NCBI RefSeq assembly: GCF_001908095.1
Contig: NZ_MKGR01000005.1
Coordinates: forward strand, 81,439-145,438
Length of the DNA: 64,000 nucleotides
Source of the DNA: Xenorhabdus thuongxuanensis
Lineage (GTDB): Bacteria > Pseudomonadota > Gammaproteobacteria > Enterobacterales > Enterobacteriaceae
Reading direction: 5' to 3'
Positions 43,717 to 56,305 of the stretch are shown piece by piece (positions within the stretch are counted from its first letter, which is position 1; each line of letters begins with the position of its first letter). The position numbers and the translations under genes were made by a program. Below the pieces are notes generated by a model. It did no database searches. It saw only the letters and a list, made by a program, of their open reading frames with translations, and was not told where the DNA came from.

Positions 43717-45474
43717 ATGAAAGCTGCACGCTCTTTAAAGTTGAAAAAGCAAGAAGATAAAGCAAGTTTTGTAAGCTGGCGTTTTGCCTTGTTATGTGGA
43801 GGCATTGGTGTTGCTTTAATCGGGCTTTTGATTCGTGTTGCCTATTTGCAGATCATCAGTCCTGATCGTTTGGTAAAAGAAGGTGATTCGCGTTCCCTGC
43901 GTATCCAATCTGTTCCGACTGCCCGTGGCATGATTAATGATCGCAATGGGCGCCCATTGGCAGTGAGTGTGCCTGTTGATGCAGTCTGGGCAGATCCCAA
44001 GGAAGTGTTTGAAAAAGGCGGCATCACAAATGACACTCGTTGGCAAGCTTTGGCTGATGCCCTTTCTATTCCTTTTGAACAATTAACCAGCAAAATTAGC
44101 GAATATCCCAAGGGACGTTTTGTTTATCTTGCTCGTCAAGTGAATACGTCTATCGGCGATTATGTCGAGAAATTGAGGTTACCTGGTATCTATTTGCGTC
44201 AGGAATCCCGCCGTTATTATCCGGCAGGGCAGGTGACAGCACATATTATTGGAGTGACCAATATTGATGGTAAAGGCATTGAGGGCGTTGAAAAGAGCTT
44301 TGATAACTGGTTGACCGGCATGCCGGGAAGCCGAACTGTTCGTAAAGATCGTACGGGGCGTGTTATTGAGGATATTTCATCTACGGATAGCAGAGCTGCC
44401 CACGATCTGACGCTCAGCATAGATGAGCGTCTTCAGACTTTGGTGTATCGCGAATTGACGAAAGCGGTTGCACTGAACAAAGCCGAATCAGGTACAGCAG
44501 TACTGGTGGATGTCAATACAGGCGAAGTCTTGGCGATGGCAAACAGCCCATCTTATAACCCAAATAATTTGGCTGGAACGCCGAAAGATGCGATGCGTAA
44601 CCGCGCCATCACCGATATCTTCGAGCCAGGCTCCACGGTGAAACCGCTGGTGGTGATGAGTGCACTGAATAGTGGCATTGTCAAAGAAAATACGGTGTTA
44701 GATACCAGACCATATCGATTAACGTATGGATCGCGGGGGCATGAAATTAAAGATGTTGCACCACGCCCTGAGTTAACTATCACCGGGATATTACAGAAGT
44801 CGAGTAACGTTGGAGTTTCCAAGCTGGCGTTAGCGATGCCTGCCTCAGAGGTGGTAAATGTTTATTCACGCTTTGGGATGGGAAAACCGACCAATTTGGG
44901 GCTGGTCGGAGAAAGTAGTGGCTTATTTCCAACTAATAAACAACGGTGGTCAGATCTTGATAGGGCCACCTTTTCTTTCGGCTACGGACTGATGGTAACG
45001 CCGTTACAGTTAGCGCGAGTCTATGCAACGATAGGCAGCCTGGGTATTTATCGCCCATTGTCAATTACCAAAGTCGATCCTCCCGTACCGGGCACCCGAG
45101 TATTTCCTGAAACTGTTATGCGGACCGTGGTGCACATGATGGAGAGTGTGGCATTACCAGGGGGAGGCGGTGTACGGGCAGCGATAAAAGGTTATCGCAT
45201 TGCCGTTAAAACGGGTACGGCAAGAAAAGTCGGGCCGGATGGCAGATATCTCAATAATAAGCATATTTCTTATACCGCTGGAATTGCACCGGCGAGTAAT
45301 CCACGGTTTTCACTGGTTGTGATCATTAATGATCCACAAGCAGGCAAATATTATGGTGGTGCAGTTGCAGCACCTATCTTCGGCACAATCATGAGTGGTG
45401 TTTTACGTACCATGAATGTTGAACCAGATGCATTGCCTGTAGGCGATAAAAACGAATTTGTGATTAATCAATAA
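43717..45474 (+). CDS. ftsI: Peptidoglycan transpeptidase FtsI (PBP3)
   Basis: Septal peptidoglycan DD-transpeptidase. ATG 43717 gives 585 residues (E. coli 588), starting [12 protein letters not shown]. Transmembrane anchor at about 22-42; pedestal domain; penicillin-binding active site with the serine in GSTVKP near 306, SSN near 357 and KTGTA near 493. The mature end FVINQ lacks the short E. coli tail after INQ. Confidence 0.97.
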   Translation: MKAARSLKLKKQEDKASFVSWRFALLCGGIGVALIGLLIRVAYLQIISPDRLVKEGDSRSLRIQSVPTARGMINDRNGRPLAVSVPVDAVWADPKEVFEKGGITNDTRWQALADALSIPFEQLTSKISEYPKGRFVYLARQVNTSIGDYVEKLRLPGIYLRQESRRYYPAGQVTAHIIGVTNIDGKGIEGVEKSFDNWLTGMPGSRTVRKDRTGRVIEDISSTDSRAAHDLTLSIDERLQTLVYRELTKAVALNKAESGTAVLVDVNTGEVLAMANSPSYNPNNLAGTPKDAMRNRAITDIFEPGSTVKPLVVMSALNSGIVKENTVLDTRPYRLTYGSRGHEIKDVAPRPELTITGILQKSSNVGVSKLALAMPASEVVNVYSRFGMGKPTNLGLVGESSGLFPTNKQRWSDLDRATFSFGYGLMVTPLQLARVYATIGSLGIYRPLSITKVDPPVPGTRVFPETVMRTVVHMMESVALPGGGGVRAAIKGYRIAVKTGTARKVGPDGRYLNNKHISYTAGIAPASNPRFSLVVIINDPQAGKYYGGAVAAPIFGTIMSGVLRTMNVEPDALPVGDKNEFVINQ

Positions 45475-45485
45475 AGAGGATAAAA

Positions 45486-46973
45486 GTGGCAGATCGTAAT
45501 TTGCGCGATTTACTGGCTCCTTGGGGTGTTGATACACCTGAGCTTCCGCTGCGTGAAATGACATTGGATAGCCGTAAGGCGGCTGCCGGAGATTTGTTTG
45601 TTGCGGTTAAAGGGCATCAAACAGACGGTCGAAAGTATATTCCTCAATCCATCGCTCAAGGTGTCGCTGCGGTGATTGCAGAAGCGAAGGAAAAAGCGGA
45701 TAACGGCACTGTGCAGAAAATGCACGGTGTGCCTATTATCTATCTGGATAATTTGAATAACAAATTATCAAAGCTAGCCGGCGAATTTTACCAACATCCC
45801 GGCAATAAACTGAAATTGGTTGGAGTGACTGGCACCAACGGGAAAACAACAACAACACAATTGTTGGCGCAATGGAGCCAGGGGCTTGGCGAAACCAGTG
45901 CCGTGATGGGAACAGTAGGAAATGGTTTGCTGGGCATGATAGTACCCAGCGAAAACACGACTGGTTCTGCGGTTGATATCCAGCTTGATTTACAGCAACT
46001 TGCTAACCAAAATGCCACTTTTGTTGCGATGGAAGTTTCTTCGCATGGTCTGGTTCAGGGAAGAGTGGCAGCATTGCCATTTCAGGCTGCTATTTTTACT
46101 AATTTAAGCCGTGATCACCTTGATTATCATGGTGATATGGAAAATTACGAAGGTGCCAAATGGCGACTGTTCAGTGACCATGGTGTAAAGCAGAAAATCA
46201 TTAATGTTGATGATGCTGTTGGGCAGAAGTGGTTGTCTCGTTTGCCGGATGCAGTTGCTGTCTCGATGGAAAATAACTTGCCAGAAAATTGGCAGGGGCG
46301 TTGGCTATCGGCCAGTGAAGTGCATTATCACGATAAAGGTGCTTCCATCACATTTAATTCCAGTTGGGGGGATGGAACGTTCAATAGCCCTCTTATGGGC
46401 GCGTTCAATGTGAATAACTTACTATTGGCGCTTGCAACTTTGTTGTCCCTGGACTATCCCCTGAAGAAACTGCTATCGACGGCTTCTTGTCTGAAGCCTG
46501 TTTGTGGACGTATGGAAGTTTTTTCTGCTGCTGGTCGTCCAACGGTTGTGGTTGATTATGCTCACACGCCTGATGCCTTGGAAAAAGCATTATCTGCGGC
46601 TCGTCTGCACTGTAAAGGGCAACTTTGGTGTGTATTTGGTTGTGGTGGTGATCGCGACAAAGGCAAACGTCCATTAATGGGGAGTATCGCAGAGCAGGGC
46701 GCTGATCGTGTGATTGTCACTGATGATAATCCTCGCAGTGAAGAGCCTCAGTCAATTGTGGCTGATATCCTGCAAGGATTCATCGATCCAGGACAGGCGA
46801 CAGCGATTCATGGGCGGGTTGAGGCAGTCACCAGTGTCATTATGCAGGCAAGCGAAGAAGATGTTGTTCTGGTGGCAGGCAAAGGCCATGAAGATTACCA
46901 ACTGGTTGGCAATCGTCGTCTGGATTACTCAGATCGTCTGACCGTTGCGCGTTTGCTGGGGGTAATTGCATGA
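45486..46973 (+). CDS. murE: UDP-MurNAc-tripeptide synthetase MurE
   Basis: Adds meso-diaminopimelate to UDP-MurNAc-L-Ala-D-Glu. GTG start, 495 residues (E. coli 495). ATP loop GTNGKTTTT near 115, HxD-like [11 protein letters not shown] near 355, and DDNPRSEEP near 415, the signature that selects diaminopimelate over lysine. Overlaps murF by four bases. Confidence 0.97.
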   Translation: MADRNLRDLLAPWGVDTPELPLREMTLDSRKAAAGDLFVAVKGHQTDGRKYIPQSIAQGVAAVIAEAKEKADNGTVQKMHGVPIIYLDNLNNKLSKLAGEFYQHPGNKLKLVGVTGTNGKTTTTQLLAQWSQGLGETSAVMGTVGNGLLGMIVPSENTTGSAVDIQLDLQQLANQNATFVAMEVSSHGLVQGRVAALPFQAAIFTNLSRDHLDYHGDMENYEGAKWRLFSDHGVKQKIINVDDAVGQKWLSRLPDAVAVSMENNLPENWQGRWLSASEVHYHDKGASITFNSSWGDGTFNSPLMGAFNVNNLLLALATLLSLDYPLKKLLSTASCLKPVCGRMEVFSAAGRPTVVVDYAHTPDALEKALSAARLHCKGQLWCVFGCGGDRDKGKRPLMGSIAEQGADRVIVTDDNPRSEEPQSIVADILQGFIDPGQATAIHGRVEAVTSVIMQASEEDVVLVAGKGHEDYQLVGNRRLDYSDRLTVARLLGVIA

Positions 46974-48352
46974 TCCCTCTGACACTACAACAATTAGCAC
47001 AGTTGACGGGTGGCTTGTTATATCGTGTGACCGAACAGCAAGCTGAAACTTTGCAAATTAATGCGGTGGAAACTGATAGTCGTAAGATCGTGCGTGGCGG
47101 GTTGTTTATTGCCTTAAAAGGGGAAAAATTCGATGCACATGATTTCGCTGATGATGTAGCACAGCAGGGCGCTGGTGCTTTATTGGTTAGCCGTTATCTG
47201 GATATTGATTGCCCTCAGGTTGTGGTTAAAGACACTCGTTTGGCGATGGGAAAACTGGCGGGTTGGGTTCGTCAACAAAGTAAAGCACGCATAGTGGCTT
47301 TAACGGGCTCATCAGGTAAAACATCCGTAAAAGAGATGACAGCGGCAATCTTGCGTCAGTGTGGCAATACCCTTTATACCGCGGGTAACTTTAACAATGA
47401 CGTTGGAGTGCCATTAACTTTGTTCAGGCTTACTGATAAACACCAGTTTGCTGTAATTGAACTGGGAGCGAACCATATCGGTGAAATTTCTTATACTACA
47501 GAAATGACGCGTCCTGTAAGTACATTGGTCAATAACCTCTTTTCTGCCCATTTGGAAGGATTTGGCTCTTTGGCTGGGGTTGCAAAGGCAAAAGGTGAAA
47601 TTTTTGCGGGCCTTGCTCCGACCGGAACCGCAATAATCAATCTGGATAGCAATGATTGGGAAAATTGGCAGCACAGCATTAGCGCTCAGCAAACAGTATG
47701 GCGCTTTTCCGCTTCATCAACAACGGAGGCGGATTTTTACCCAACAGATATTTTAGAACAACCGTTGGCCACGCATTTTTGTCTCCATAGCCCAATAGGG
47801 AGCGTTGAACTGACATTGCCATTGCCAGGAAAACACAATGTTGCCAATGCATTGGCAGCCAGTGCGCTGGCTATTTCTGTTGGTGCATCGCTGGATGATA
47901 TTCGTACCGGACTATCGGGATTGCAGGCGGTTGCAGGACGTTTATTTCCTATTCCTCTGACCGAGGGAAAAATGATATTAGACGACACCTATAACGCGAA
48001 TCCGGGCTCTATGATAGCTGCAGCGAATGTGCTAGCGCAGATGTCCGGTTATCGAGTCATGGTTGTTGGTGATATGGGAGAGTTGGGGAAGCATGCGATT
48101 GAGTGCCATCGTGAGGTAGGCGAAGCCGTGGCATCTACAAACATAGATAAGGTACTCAGCGTTGGGGCTTTCAGTGCCCATATTAGTGATACGAGTGGTC
48201 GGGGGCAGCATTTCTCAAACAAGACTGAATTAGTTGCAGCGCTGCTTCCTTTATTGGAACAACACGAAATGATTTCCATATTAATTAAAGGTTCACGTAG
48301 CGCCGCAATGGAAGAGGTAGTGAACGTGCTGAAGGAGAACTTCCAATGTTAG
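46970..48352 (+). CDS. murF: UDP-MurNAc-tripeptide:D-Ala-D-Ala ligase MurF
   Basis: Joins D-Ala-D-Ala to the tripeptide, completing the pentapeptide. 460 residues (E. coli 452). ATP loop [12 protein letters not shown] near 107; ligase motifs [10 protein letters not shown] and [11 protein letters not shown] present. Overlaps the mraY start by seven bases. Confidence 0.97.
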   Translation: MIPLTLQQLAQLTGGLLYRVTEQQAETLQINAVETDSRKIVRGGLFIALKGEKFDAHDFADDVAQQGAGALLVSRYLDIDCPQVVVKDTRLAMGKLAGWVRQQSKARIVALTGSSGKTSVKEMTAAILRQCGNTLYTAGNFNNDVGVPLTLFRLTDKHQFAVIELGANHIGEISYTTEMTRPVSTLVNNLFSAHLEGFGSLAGVAKAKGEIFAGLAPTGTAIINLDSNDWENWQHSISAQQTVWRFSASSTTEADFYPTDILEQPLATHFCLHSPIGSVELTLPLPGKHNVANALAASALAISVGASLDDIRTGLSGLQAVAGRLFPIPLTEGKMILDDTYNANPGSMIAAANVLAQMSGYRVMVVGDMGELGKHAIECHREVGEAVASTNIDKVLSVGAFSAHISDTSGRGQHFSNKTELVAALLPLLEQHEMISILIKGSRSAAMEEVVNVLKENFQC

Positions 48353-49428
48353 TTTGGCTAGCCGAATATTTGGTTAAGTATCACACCGGTTTTAACGTCT
48401 TCTCATATTTGACGTTCAGAGCCATTGTCGGCTTGCTTACTGCATTATTCATCGCGCTATGGATGGGGCCAAGATTGATCGCTTATCTGCAAAAACTGCA
48501 AATAGGTCAAGTTGTACGCGATAACGGTCCTGAATCCCATTTTAGTAAGCGTGGGACACCGACAATGGGGGGATTGTTGATTTTGTTCTCCATTACGATC
48601 TCTGTATTACTGTGGGCTCGTTTGGATAATTCATATGTCTGGTGTGTTTTGCTTGTTTTAGTCGGTTATGGCGTTGTGGGATTTGTTGATGATTATCGTA
48701 AAGTGGTGCGTAAAGACACCAAGGGACTAATTGCTCGTTGGAAATATTTCTGGCAGTCCGTTATCGCTTTGGGTGTCGCGTTTGTCATGTACAGCATCGG
48801 CAAAGATACATCTGCAACTCAATTAGTTGTGCCATTCTTCAAAGAGGTTATGCCGCAACTGGGTTTGCTTTACATTCTGCTGACTTATTTTGTGATTGTA
48901 GGAACCAGTAACGCGGTGAACCTGACTGATGGATTGGATGGCCTTGCCATTATGCCAACAGTACTCGTTGCAGCAGGTTTTGCCTTGGTAGCATGGGCAA
49001 CGGGTAACGTGAATTTTGCTAACTACCTGCATATCCCTTATTTGAGCCACGCGGGTGAATTGGTGATTGTCTGTACTGCGATTGTCGGTGCAGGGCTGGG
49101 TTTCTTGTGGTTTAACACTTATCCGGCGCAAGTGTTTATGGGAGATGTTGGTTCATTGGCTCTGGGCGGGGCATTAGGAACCATTGCTGTATTGCTGCGT
49201 CAAGAGTTCCTGCTGATCATTATGGGGGGCGTTTTTGTGGTGGAAACGTTGTCTGTCATCTTGCAGGTTGGCTCATTCAAACTGCGTGGACAGCGTATTT
49301 TCCGTATGGCACCGATTCACCATCACTATGAATTGAAAGGTTGGCCAGAGCCACGCGTTATTGTGCGCTTTTGGATTATTTCCTTAATGTTAGTGTTGAT
49401 TGGTCTGGCAACGCTGAAGGTACGTTAA
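48346..49428 (+). CDS. mraY: Phospho-MurNAc-pentapeptide transferase MraY
   Basis: Integral membrane enzyme making lipid I from undecaprenyl phosphate. 360 residues as in E. coli, with about ten transmembrane segments. Catalytic aspartates are in FVDDYRK near 116 and [10 protein letters not shown] near 192; the histidine-rich loop [12 protein letters not shown] lies near 325. Start overlaps murF. Confidence 0.97.
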   Translation: MLVWLAEYLVKYHTGFNVFSYLTFRAIVGLLTALFIALWMGPRLIAYLQKLQIGQVVRDNGPESHFSKRGTPTMGGLLILFSITISVLLWARLDNSYVWCVLLVLVGYGVVGFVDDYRKVVRKDTKGLIARWKYFWQSVIALGVAFVMYSIGKDTSATQLVVPFFKEVMPQLGLLYILLTYFVIVGTSNAVNLTDGLDGLAIMPTVLVAAGFALVAWATGNVNFANYLHIPYLSHAGELVIVCTAIVGAGLGFLWFNTYPAQVFMGDVGSLALGGALGTIAVLLRQEFLLIIMGGVFVVETLSVILQVGSFKLRGQRIFRMAPIHHHYELKGWPEPRVIVRFWIISLMLVLIGLATLKVR

Positions 49429-49430
49429 TC

Positions 49431-50756
49431 ATGGCTGAGCGTCTCATGACAGAATACAAGGGTAAAAAAGTTGTCATCGTTGGCTTAGGGTTGACAGGTC
49501 TGTCCTGCGTTGACTTTTTTATTACACGTGGGGTGCTCCCGCGTGTGATAGATACCCGTATAGTGCCACCGGGCAGCAATCAGTTGCCTGATAGTGTCGA
49601 ATGTCACACCGGCTGCCTGAACAAACAATGGTTGATGGATGCTGATTTAATCGTTGTCAGCCCAGGTATTGCGCTGGCAACGCCTGAATTGCAAGCGGCG
49701 GCTGATGCTGGTGTTGAGATTATCGGCGATATTGAGTTGTTTTGCCGCGAAGTTACTGCGCCAATCGTTGCCATTACGGGTTCAAATGGTAAAAGCACCG
49801 TGACCACTCTACTTGGCGAAATGGTGAAAGAAGCGGGGTGGCAGGTTGGTGTGGGGGGCAACATTGGTATCCCAGCACTGGAATTGCTGAAACAGCCTTG
49901 TCAGCTTTATGTACTGGAGCTGTCCAGTTTCCAACTTGAAACAACTTACAGCTTGAAAGCAGCGGCAGCGACGGTACTGAATGTGACCGAAGACCACATG
50001 GTTCGTTATCCCAAAGGGTTGGCACAGTATCGTGCAGCAAAGTTGCGTATTTACAATCAAGCGAAAATTTGTGTGGTAAATGAACAGGATGCTCTGACAC
50101 TACCAGAAACAGGCAAAGACAGCCGTTGTATCAGCTTTGGTGTGGATAGTGGTGATTATCAGCTTGATAGTGAACACCAACAACTGATGGTTAATCAACA
50201 TCCTGTGTTGGCAACACGTGAAATGCAGTTGGTCGGGCAACATAATTATACCAATGGATTGGCAGCGTTAGCACTGGCAGATGCTGTAGGTATTCCTCGT
50301 GTTGCCAGCCTTCAGACTCTACGTACTTATTCCGGGCTGGAACACCGTTTTCAGGTGATTCACATGAGAAATGGTGTTCGTTGGGTGAATGATTCTAAGG
50401 CAACCAATGTTGGCAGCACCCAAGCGGCACTGAGTGGATTGAAGCTGAAAGGGACACTCTATCTTTTATTGGGGGGAGATGGAAAAGCGGCGGATTTTAC
50501 CCCACTGAAACCCTATATATCGGGGAAACATGTTCGTCTTTACTGTTTTGGTCGTGACGGGGGACAGTTTGCTCAATTGCGCCCAGAAATTGCAACACTG
50601 ACGGAAACAATGGAACAGGCGATGAGAGAAATTGCACCTAAGCTGGTTTCTGGCGATATGGTATTACTGTCACCAGCGTGTGCCAGCTTCGATCAGTTCA
50701 ACAGCTTTGAACATCGTGGTCATGAATTTGCTCGTTTGGCAGAGGAGTTAGGCTGA
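49431..50756 (+). CDS. murD: UDP-MurNAc-L-Ala:D-Glu ligase MurD
   Basis: Adds D-glutamate to UDP-MurNAc-L-Ala. ATG 49431, two bases after mraY, gives 442 residues (E. coli 438); an ATG at 49446 (MTEYKGKK) would give the closer family start, so the first five residues are uncertain. ATP loop [10 protein letters not shown] near 116 and the ligase motif [10 protein letters not shown] near 320. Its stop overlaps ftsW (ATGA). Confidence 0.96.
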   Translation: MAERLMTEYKGKKVVIVGLGLTGLSCVDFFITRGVLPRVIDTRIVPPGSNQLPDSVECHTGCLNKQWLMDADLIVVSPGIALATPELQAAADAGVEIIGDIELFCREVTAPIVAITGSNGKSTVTTLLGEMVKEAGWQVGVGGNIGIPALELLKQPCQLYVLELSSFQLETTYSLKAAAATVLNVTEDHMVRYPKGLAQYRAAKLRIYNQAKICVVNEQDALTLPETGKDSRCISFGVDSGDYQLDSEHQQLMVNQHPVLATREMQLVGQHNYTNGLAALALADAVGIPRVASLQTLRTYSGLEHRFQVIHMRNGVRWVNDSKATNVGSTQAALSGLKLKGTLYLLLGGDGKAADFTPLKPYISGKHVRLYCFGRDGGQFAQLRPEIATLTETMEQAMREIAPKLVSGDMVLLSPACASFDQFNSFEHRGHEFARLAEELG

Positions 50757-51949
50757 TGACCATTCCAGGCCTTGGTAAATTTAAAACTTGGTTGGCGGGA
50801 AATGTGGAGGGAGATGCCACAGATACCGTTATGTATGATCGTACCCTGGTCTGGATGGTATTAGGGTTAGCTGTAATTGGCTTTGTCATGGTAACGTCGG
50901 CATCAATGCCTGTTGGTCAACGCCTTGCCCAGGATCCCTTTATCTTTGCACGACGTGATGCCATTTATTTGTCACTGTGTTTTTTCCTGTCCCTGATTAC
51001 GCTGCGCATTCCGATGAACTTCTGGCTGCGTTACAGTAATGTCATGTTATTAGTCACAATCATGATGCTGATTGTGGTGCTGTTTGTGGGGAGTTCAGTT
51101 AATGGGGCATCACGTTGGGTAGCGATTGGCCCATTACGCATTCAACCGGCAGAATTGTCGAAACTATCACTCTTTTGTTATCTCTCCAGCTACTTGGTTA
51201 GAAAAGTTGAGGAAGTAAGAAACAACTTCTGGGGATTTTTCAAACCGATGGGTGTCATGGTTGCATTGGCGATTTTGTTGTTGGCACAGCCCGATTTGGG
51301 GACAGTGGTTGTGTTATTTGTGACGACATTGGCTCTGCTGTTTCTGGCAGGCGCGAAATTGTGGCAGTTCCTTGCCATTATTGGCTGCGGAATATTTGCC
51401 GTGTGCGTCCTGATTGTTGCTGAACCTTATCGTATACGCAGGGTGACCTCTTTCCTGGATCCGTGGGAAGATCCTTTTGGCAGTGGTTATCAGTTAACCC
51501 AATCGTTAATGGCATTTGGTCGTGGCGATTTCTTTGGACAAGGACTGGGAAATTCAGTCCAGAAACTTGAATACCTGCCTGAAGCCCATACTGACTTTAT
51601 TTTCTCCATTCTGGCCGAAGAATTGGGTTATTTCGGTGTGGTTTTAGTGCTGGCAATGGTATTCTTCGTCGCTTTCCGCGCCATGATGATCGGTCGTCGG
51701 GCATTGCAGCTTAATCAACGATTTTCTGGTTTTTTAGCTTGTGCAATCGGCATATGGTTCAGCTTTCAGGCGTTCATTAACGTTGGTGCGGCGGCAGGTA
51801 TGTTGCCAACGAAGGGATTAACACTACCTTTAGTCAGTTACGGTGGCTCTAGTTTGATAGTGATGTCAACGGCCATCGTCTTGTTGTTGCGAATTGATTA
51901 TGAAGTACGTCTGGCAAAAGCACAGGCGTTTGTAAGGAGCCCTAAATGA
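50756..51949 (+). CDS. ftsW: Septal glycosyltransferase FtsW
   Basis: SEDS-family peptidoglycan polymerase that works with FtsI. 397 residues with ten transmembrane segments. Characteristic [19 protein letters not shown] and the loop [17 protein letters not shown] are present, as is the SYGGSS near the C-terminus. Overlaps murD by one base and murG by four. Confidence 0.96.
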   Translation: MTIPGLGKFKTWLAGNVEGDATDTVMYDRTLVWMVLGLAVIGFVMVTSASMPVGQRLAQDPFIFARRDAIYLSLCFFLSLITLRIPMNFWLRYSNVMLLVTIMMLIVVLFVGSSVNGASRWVAIGPLRIQPAELSKLSLFCYLSSYLVRKVEEVRNNFWGFFKPMGVMVALAILLLAQPDLGTVVVLFVTTLALLFLAGAKLWQFLAIIGCGIFAVCVLIVAEPYRIRRVTSFLDPWEDPFGSGYQLTQSLMAFGRGDFFGQGLGNSVQKLEYLPEAHTDFIFSILAEELGYFGVVLVLAMVFFVAFRAMMIGRRALQLNQRFSGFLACAIGIWFSFQAFINVGAAAGMLPTKGLTLPLVSYGGSSLIVMSTAIVLLLRIDYEVRLAKAQAFVRSPK

Positions 51950-53031
51950 GTGGCAAAAACCGGCGTTTGATGGTGATGGCTGGTGGTACGGGGGGGCATG
52001 TGTTCCCTGGACTGGCCGTTGCCCACCATTTAAAAGAGCAGGGGTGGGATATTCGCTGGTTGGGAACCGCGGATCGTATGGAAGCTGATTTAGTTCCGAA
52101 ACATGGCATTGATATCGAATTTATTCAGATTTCAGGCTTGCGGGGCAAGGGAATTAAAGCACTACTTGCTGCCCCAATTAGAATTTTTAAGGCTATTCGA
52201 CAGGCAAAAGCCATTATGCGCCGTTATCAGCCCGATGTTGTTCTGGGAATGGGAGGATATGTCTCTGGGCCAGGTGGAATCGCGGCATGGTTGTGTGGCA
52301 TTCCGGTAGTATTGCATGAGCAAAATGGTATTGCGGGGCTCACTAATCGTTGGTTAGCCAAAATTGCTAAAACAGTTTTACAGGCATTTCCAGGAGCATT
52401 CCCCAGCGCGCCGGTTGTTGGTAACCCCGTAAGGGAGGATGTATTGGCGTTGCCAGAACCAATTCGGCGTTTGGCTGGGCGTGAAGGACCTGTTCGAGTG
52501 TTGGTCGTTGGCGGCAGTCAAGGCGCCAGGATCCTGAACCAAACTATGCCAGAAGTTGCCGCTCGCTTGGGCGATAAAATCACTTTATGGCATCAGGCAG
52601 GCAAGGGCGCCAAGGAAGAGACGCAGAAACAATATGAAGATTCAGTTAAAACTGAATTCAAAGTATCTGAATTTATTGATGATATGACGCAGGCTTATGC
52701 GTGGGCTGATATTGTCGTATGCCGTTCCGGTGCACTTACGGTCAGTGAAATCTCTGCCGCAGGCTTACCGGCGATTTTTGTTCCTTTCCAGCATAAAGAT
52801 CGACAGCAATATTGGAATGCCTTGCCTCTGGAAAAAGCGGGAGCCGCAAAAATACTCGAACAGCCCGAATTTACGGTTGATGCGGTCGTAGGGTTATTGA
52901 CCCAGTGGCAACGCCCACAATTGTTAGAAATGGCAGAAAAAGCACGCTCAGTAGCCATCATTAATGCAACCGAGCGTGTAGCAGCAGCATTGATTGATGC
53001 TGTAGAGAATCATTCAGGCCGTTCCAGATAG
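51946..53031 (+). CDS. murG: UDP-GlcNAc transferase MurG
   Basis: Peripheral membrane glycosyltransferase converting lipid I to lipid II. 361 residues. N-terminal [14 protein letters not shown] loop near 14, the third glycine-rich loop VVGGSQGA near 190, and [11 protein letters not shown] in the UDP-binding domain near 262. Confidence 0.97.
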   Translation: MSGKNRRLMVMAGGTGGHVFPGLAVAHHLKEQGWDIRWLGTADRMEADLVPKHGIDIEFIQISGLRGKGIKALLAAPIRIFKAIRQAKAIMRRYQPDVVLGMGGYVSGPGGIAAWLCGIPVVLHEQNGIAGLTNRWLAKIAKTVLQAFPGAFPSAPVVGNPVREDVLALPEPIRRLAGREGPVRVLVVGGSQGARILNQTMPEVAARLGDKITLWHQAGKGAKEETQKQYEDSVKTEFKVSEFIDDMTQAYAWADIVVCRSGALTVSEISAAGLPAIFVPFQHKDRQQYWNALPLEKAGAAKILEQPEFTVDAVVGLLTQWQRPQLLEMAEKARSVAIINATERVAAALIDAVENHSGRSR

Positions 53032-53067
53032 AACGGTGATGTAAACATAACGAGTGAAGATTAAAAC

Positions 53068-54543
53068 GTGAATACACAACAGTTGGCGAAATTAAGAGCT
53101 TCAGTGCCTGAAATGAGAAAAGTCAGGCATATCCACTTTGTTGGCATCGGTGGTGCTGGCATGGGTGGTATCGCCGAGGTGTTGGCTAATGAAGGTTATC
53201 AGATAAGTGGTTCTGATCTGGCTCCCAATCCTGTTACACAGCAATTAATTGCACTGGGTGCAACTATTTATTTCAATCATCGCCCAGAAAATGTGCGGGA
53301 CGCTAGCGTAGTCGTAGCATCCACGGCTATTTCGGCAGAAAACCCCGAAATTGTGGCTGCACGCGAAGCGAGAATTCCAGTGATCCGTCGTGCGGAAATG
53401 CTGGCAGAGCTTATGCGTTATCGCCACGGTATCGCTATTGCGGGAACACATGGAAAAACCACCACGACGGCAATGATTGCTGGCATTTATGCACAGGCGG
53501 GTCTTGATCCTACATTTGTGAATGGTGGGTTAGTAAAAGCGGCTGGCACACATGCTCGCTTAGGTAGTAGCCGCTATCTGATTGCAGAAGCAGATGAAAG
53601 TGATGCTTCATTCTTGCACTTGCAGCCCATGATGGCGGTTGTTACCAATATTGAAGCCGACCATATGGATACCTATCAAGGAGATTTTGAAAACTTAAAG
53701 CAAACGTTCGTTAACTTTCTGCATAACCTGCCATTTTATGGGCGTGCGGTTATGTGTATTGACGATCCGGTCGTGAAAGAACTGATTCCCCGAATTGGGC
53801 GTTATATCACAACCTATGGTTTCAGTGAGGAAGCAGACGTCCGTATTACCCATTATGAGCAGAAAGGGGCTCAGGGATTTTTCACTATCAGCCGATTGGA
53901 TTTGCCGGATTTACATGTAGTGTTAAATGCCCCTGGCCGCCACAATGCGCTGAATGCAACTGCCGCGGTTGCAGTGGCAACAGAAGAAAGCATTGATGAT
54001 ACCGCTATTCTGGCTTCTCTGGCTGAGTTTCAGGGAACCGGACGCCGCTTTGATTTTCTGGGAAATTTTCCTCTTAAACATATCAATGGCAAAGAAGGTA
54101 GCGTGATGTTGGTCGATGATTATGGTCATCACCCAACAGAAGTTGATGCCACGATTAAAGCTGCACGAGCGGGTTGGGGGGATAAACGCATTGTCATGGT
54201 ATTCCAGCCACACCGTTATACAAGAACTCGTGATTTATATGATGATTTTGCCAATGTCCTGAGTCAGGTAGATGTTTTATTAATGTTGGATGTGTATGCC
54301 GCAGGTGAAACACCGATCCCAGGCGCGGATAGCCGTTCTTTATGCCGTACTATCCGCAGTCGTGGCAAATTGGACCCGATTTTTGTATCAGAACCTGAAC
54401 AAGTTTCAATCATTCTGTCGCAGGTGATAGAAAACAATGACTTAGTTTTGGTACAGGGTGCCGGTAATATCGGTAAAATAGCGCGCAATTTGGCCGAGAC
54501 AAAATTGCAACCATCTTTTTATGAGGGAGGACATCATGGTTGA
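53068..54543 (+). CDS. murC: UDP-MurNAc:L-Ala ligase MurC
   Basis: First amino-acid addition to UDP-MurNAc. GTG start gives 491 residues as in E. coli. N-terminal [14 protein letters not shown] near 27, ATP loop [10 protein letters not shown] near 125 and [10 protein letters not shown] near 350. ddlB starts inside its last codons. Confidence 0.97.
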   Translation: MNTQQLAKLRASVPEMRKVRHIHFVGIGGAGMGGIAEVLANEGYQISGSDLAPNPVTQQLIALGATIYFNHRPENVRDASVVVASTAISAENPEIVAAREARIPVIRRAEMLAELMRYRHGIAIAGTHGKTTTTAMIAGIYAQAGLDPTFVNGGLVKAAGTHARLGSSRYLIAEADESDASFLHLQPMMAVVTNIEADHMDTYQGDFENLKQTFVNFLHNLPFYGRAVMCIDDPVVKELIPRIGRYITTYGFSEEADVRITHYEQKGAQGFFTISRLDLPDLHVVLNAPGRHNALNATAAVAVATEESIDDTAILASLAEFQGTGRRFDFLGNFPLKHINGKEGSVMLVDDYGHHPTEVDATIKAARAGWGDKRIVMVFQPHRYTRTRDLYDDFANVLSQVDVLLMLDVYAAGETPIPGADSRSLCRTIRSRGKLDPIFVSEPEQVSIILSQVIENNDLVLVQGAGNIGKIARNLAETKLQPSFYEGGHHG

Positions 54544-55456
54544 TAAAATTGCTGTTCTGTTGGGCGGAACTTCCGCTGAACGCGAAGTTTCATTGCAATC
54601 AGGACATGCGGTTGTGGCAGGGCTGAAGGAAGCGGGCATTAATGCTTATTCAGTTGATACAAAAGACTTTGATGTGACTAAACTCAAAGAGGAAGGATTC
54701 AATAAAGTCTTCATCGCACTGCATGGTCGCGGTGGTGAGGATGGTACGTTGCAAGGTTTGCTGGAGTTTTTGCAAATTCCTTATACCGGCAGCGGAGTGA
54801 TGGCATCTGCCTTGTCAATGGACAAAATGCGCACAAAACAACTCTGGCAGGGAGCAAAACTGCCTATTTCACCTTATGTCGTAATTAATTCTCTAAAATT
54901 TGAACAACTTAATGATTTTCAACTCAAAGAGTATGTTCAAGAATTAGGTCTGCCATTAATGGTTAAACCGAATCTGGAAGGCTCCAGCGTAGGGATGACT
55001 AAGGTGAATGAATATGCCGAATTGCGTAACGCCCTGAAGCTGGCATTTAAATACGATACTGATGTATTGGTTGAAAAATGGCTGTTTGGCCCTGAATATA
55101 CCGTCGGATTTTTGGGGGACGAGGCTCTTCCTTCTATCCGTATTCAGGCTTCAAACACATTTTATGATTACGATGCGAAATATATTTCCAACCAAACGCA
55201 ATATTTTTGTCCAAGCGGCTTGAGTGCCGAAAAAGAGCAAGAGTTATTAGATATCGCCTCAAAGGCGTACAAGGCACTGGGATGTCATGGTTGGGGGCGA
55301 GTTGATATCATGGATGATGGGAATGGTAATTTCTACTTGTTGGAAGCGAATACTTCCCCTGGCATGACCAGCCATAGCCTTGTGCCAACTGCTGCGCGTC
55401 AGGCTGGATTAAGTTTTTCCCAACTCGTAGCGAGAATTTTGGAGTTGGCTGATTAA
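54536..55456 (+). CDS. ddlB: D-alanine--D-alanine ligase B
   Basis: ATP-grasp enzyme for D-Ala-D-Ala. ATG 54536 has GGAGG five bases upstream and gives 306 residues, the E. coli length, with [26 protein letters not shown] and [13 protein letters not shown]. It overlaps murC by eight bases. A start at 54521 is in frame but lacks such a site. Confidence 0.97.
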   Translation: MVDKIAVLLGGTSAEREVSLQSGHAVVAGLKEAGINAYSVDTKDFDVTKLKEEGFNKVFIALHGRGGEDGTLQGLLEFLQIPYTGSGVMASALSMDKMRTKQLWQGAKLPISPYVVINSLKFEQLNDFQLKEYVQELGLPLMVKPNLEGSSVGMTKVNEYAELRNALKLAFKYDTDVLVEKWLFGPEYTVGFLGDEALPSIRIQASNTFYDYDAKYISNQTQYFCPSGLSAEKEQELLDIASKAYKALGCHGWGRVDIMDDGNGNFYLLEANTSPGMTSHSLVPTAARQAGLSFSQLVARILELAD

Positions 55457-55457
55457 T

Positions 55458-56273
55458 ATGTCGCAGGCAGCCCGGAATAGCCGGGAGCGGGAGGGTGAAG
55501 CGCAGAGATCTCGTCCCAGTAATGGTTACTATCTGGCAGGGATTACCTTCTTCTTGATGGTAGTTGGTACCATCATATGGGGGGGCTGGATGGCACTAGA
55601 CTGGATGAAAGATCCTAGCAGATTACCGCTCTCAAAGCTGGTACTGACTGGTGAGCGCCATTACACCACGAATGATGATGTAAGGCAGACTATTTTGTCC
55701 CTGGGATCTCCGGGAACATTTATGACTCAGGATGTCAACGTCATTCAGGAAAAGATTGAACAACTGCCGTGGATCCGGCAGGTCACTGTTCGGAAACAAT
55801 GGCCTGATGAACTTAAAATACATCTGGTAGAATACGTGCCTTATGCGCGCTGGAATGATACCCAACTGTTGGATGCTGAAGGCAGGGTATTTAGTTTACC
55901 TATAGAACGCAGTGCAAATGGGCAGTATCCGATGTTGTATGGACCGGAAGGCAAAGAAAAGGACGCATTGAGTGAATACCACACAATGGCAGCTTTTCTT
56001 GAAAAACACCAGATGAAATTGAAAGCAGTGATCATGACAGCACGTAATTCCTGGCAACTGATATTGGATAACGATATCCGTTTAGAGCTAGGAAATCGAG
56101 ATAAAATAGAACGAATGAAACGTTTTGTTGAACTTTATCCTGTGTTGTTGAGAAACACTGAAAAACGTGTGGCTTATGTTGACTTACGTTATGACAGTGG
56201 TGCTGCGGTAGGTTGGGCTCCTTTATTAACTGATACGCCGGTTTCAATGAACGGGCAAGAAAACAAACAGTGA
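55458..56273 (+). CDS. ftsQ: Cell division protein FtsQ
   Basis: Bitopic divisome protein joining FtsL and FtsB. 271 residues. Transmembrane segment near 25-47, POTRA domain ([22 protein letters not shown]) and a beta-domain. Start one base after the ddlB stop; its stop overlaps the region before ftsA. Confidence 0.94.
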   Translation: MSQAARNSREREGEAQRSRPSNGYYLAGITFFLMVVGTIIWGGWMALDWMKDPSRLPLSKLVLTGERHYTTNDDVRQTILSLGSPGTFMTQDVNVIQEKIEQLPWIRQVTVRKQWPDELKIHLVEYVPYARWNDTQLLDAEGRVFSLPIERSANGQYPMLYGPEGKEKDALSEYHTMAAFLEKHQMKLKAVIMTARNSWQLILDNDIRLELGNRDKIERMKRFVELYPVLLRNTEKRVAYVDLRYDSGAAVGWAPLLTDTPVSMNGQENKQ

Positions 56274-56305
56274 CTGGTAATAATACAGAAACAGGCAGAA
56301 TAACG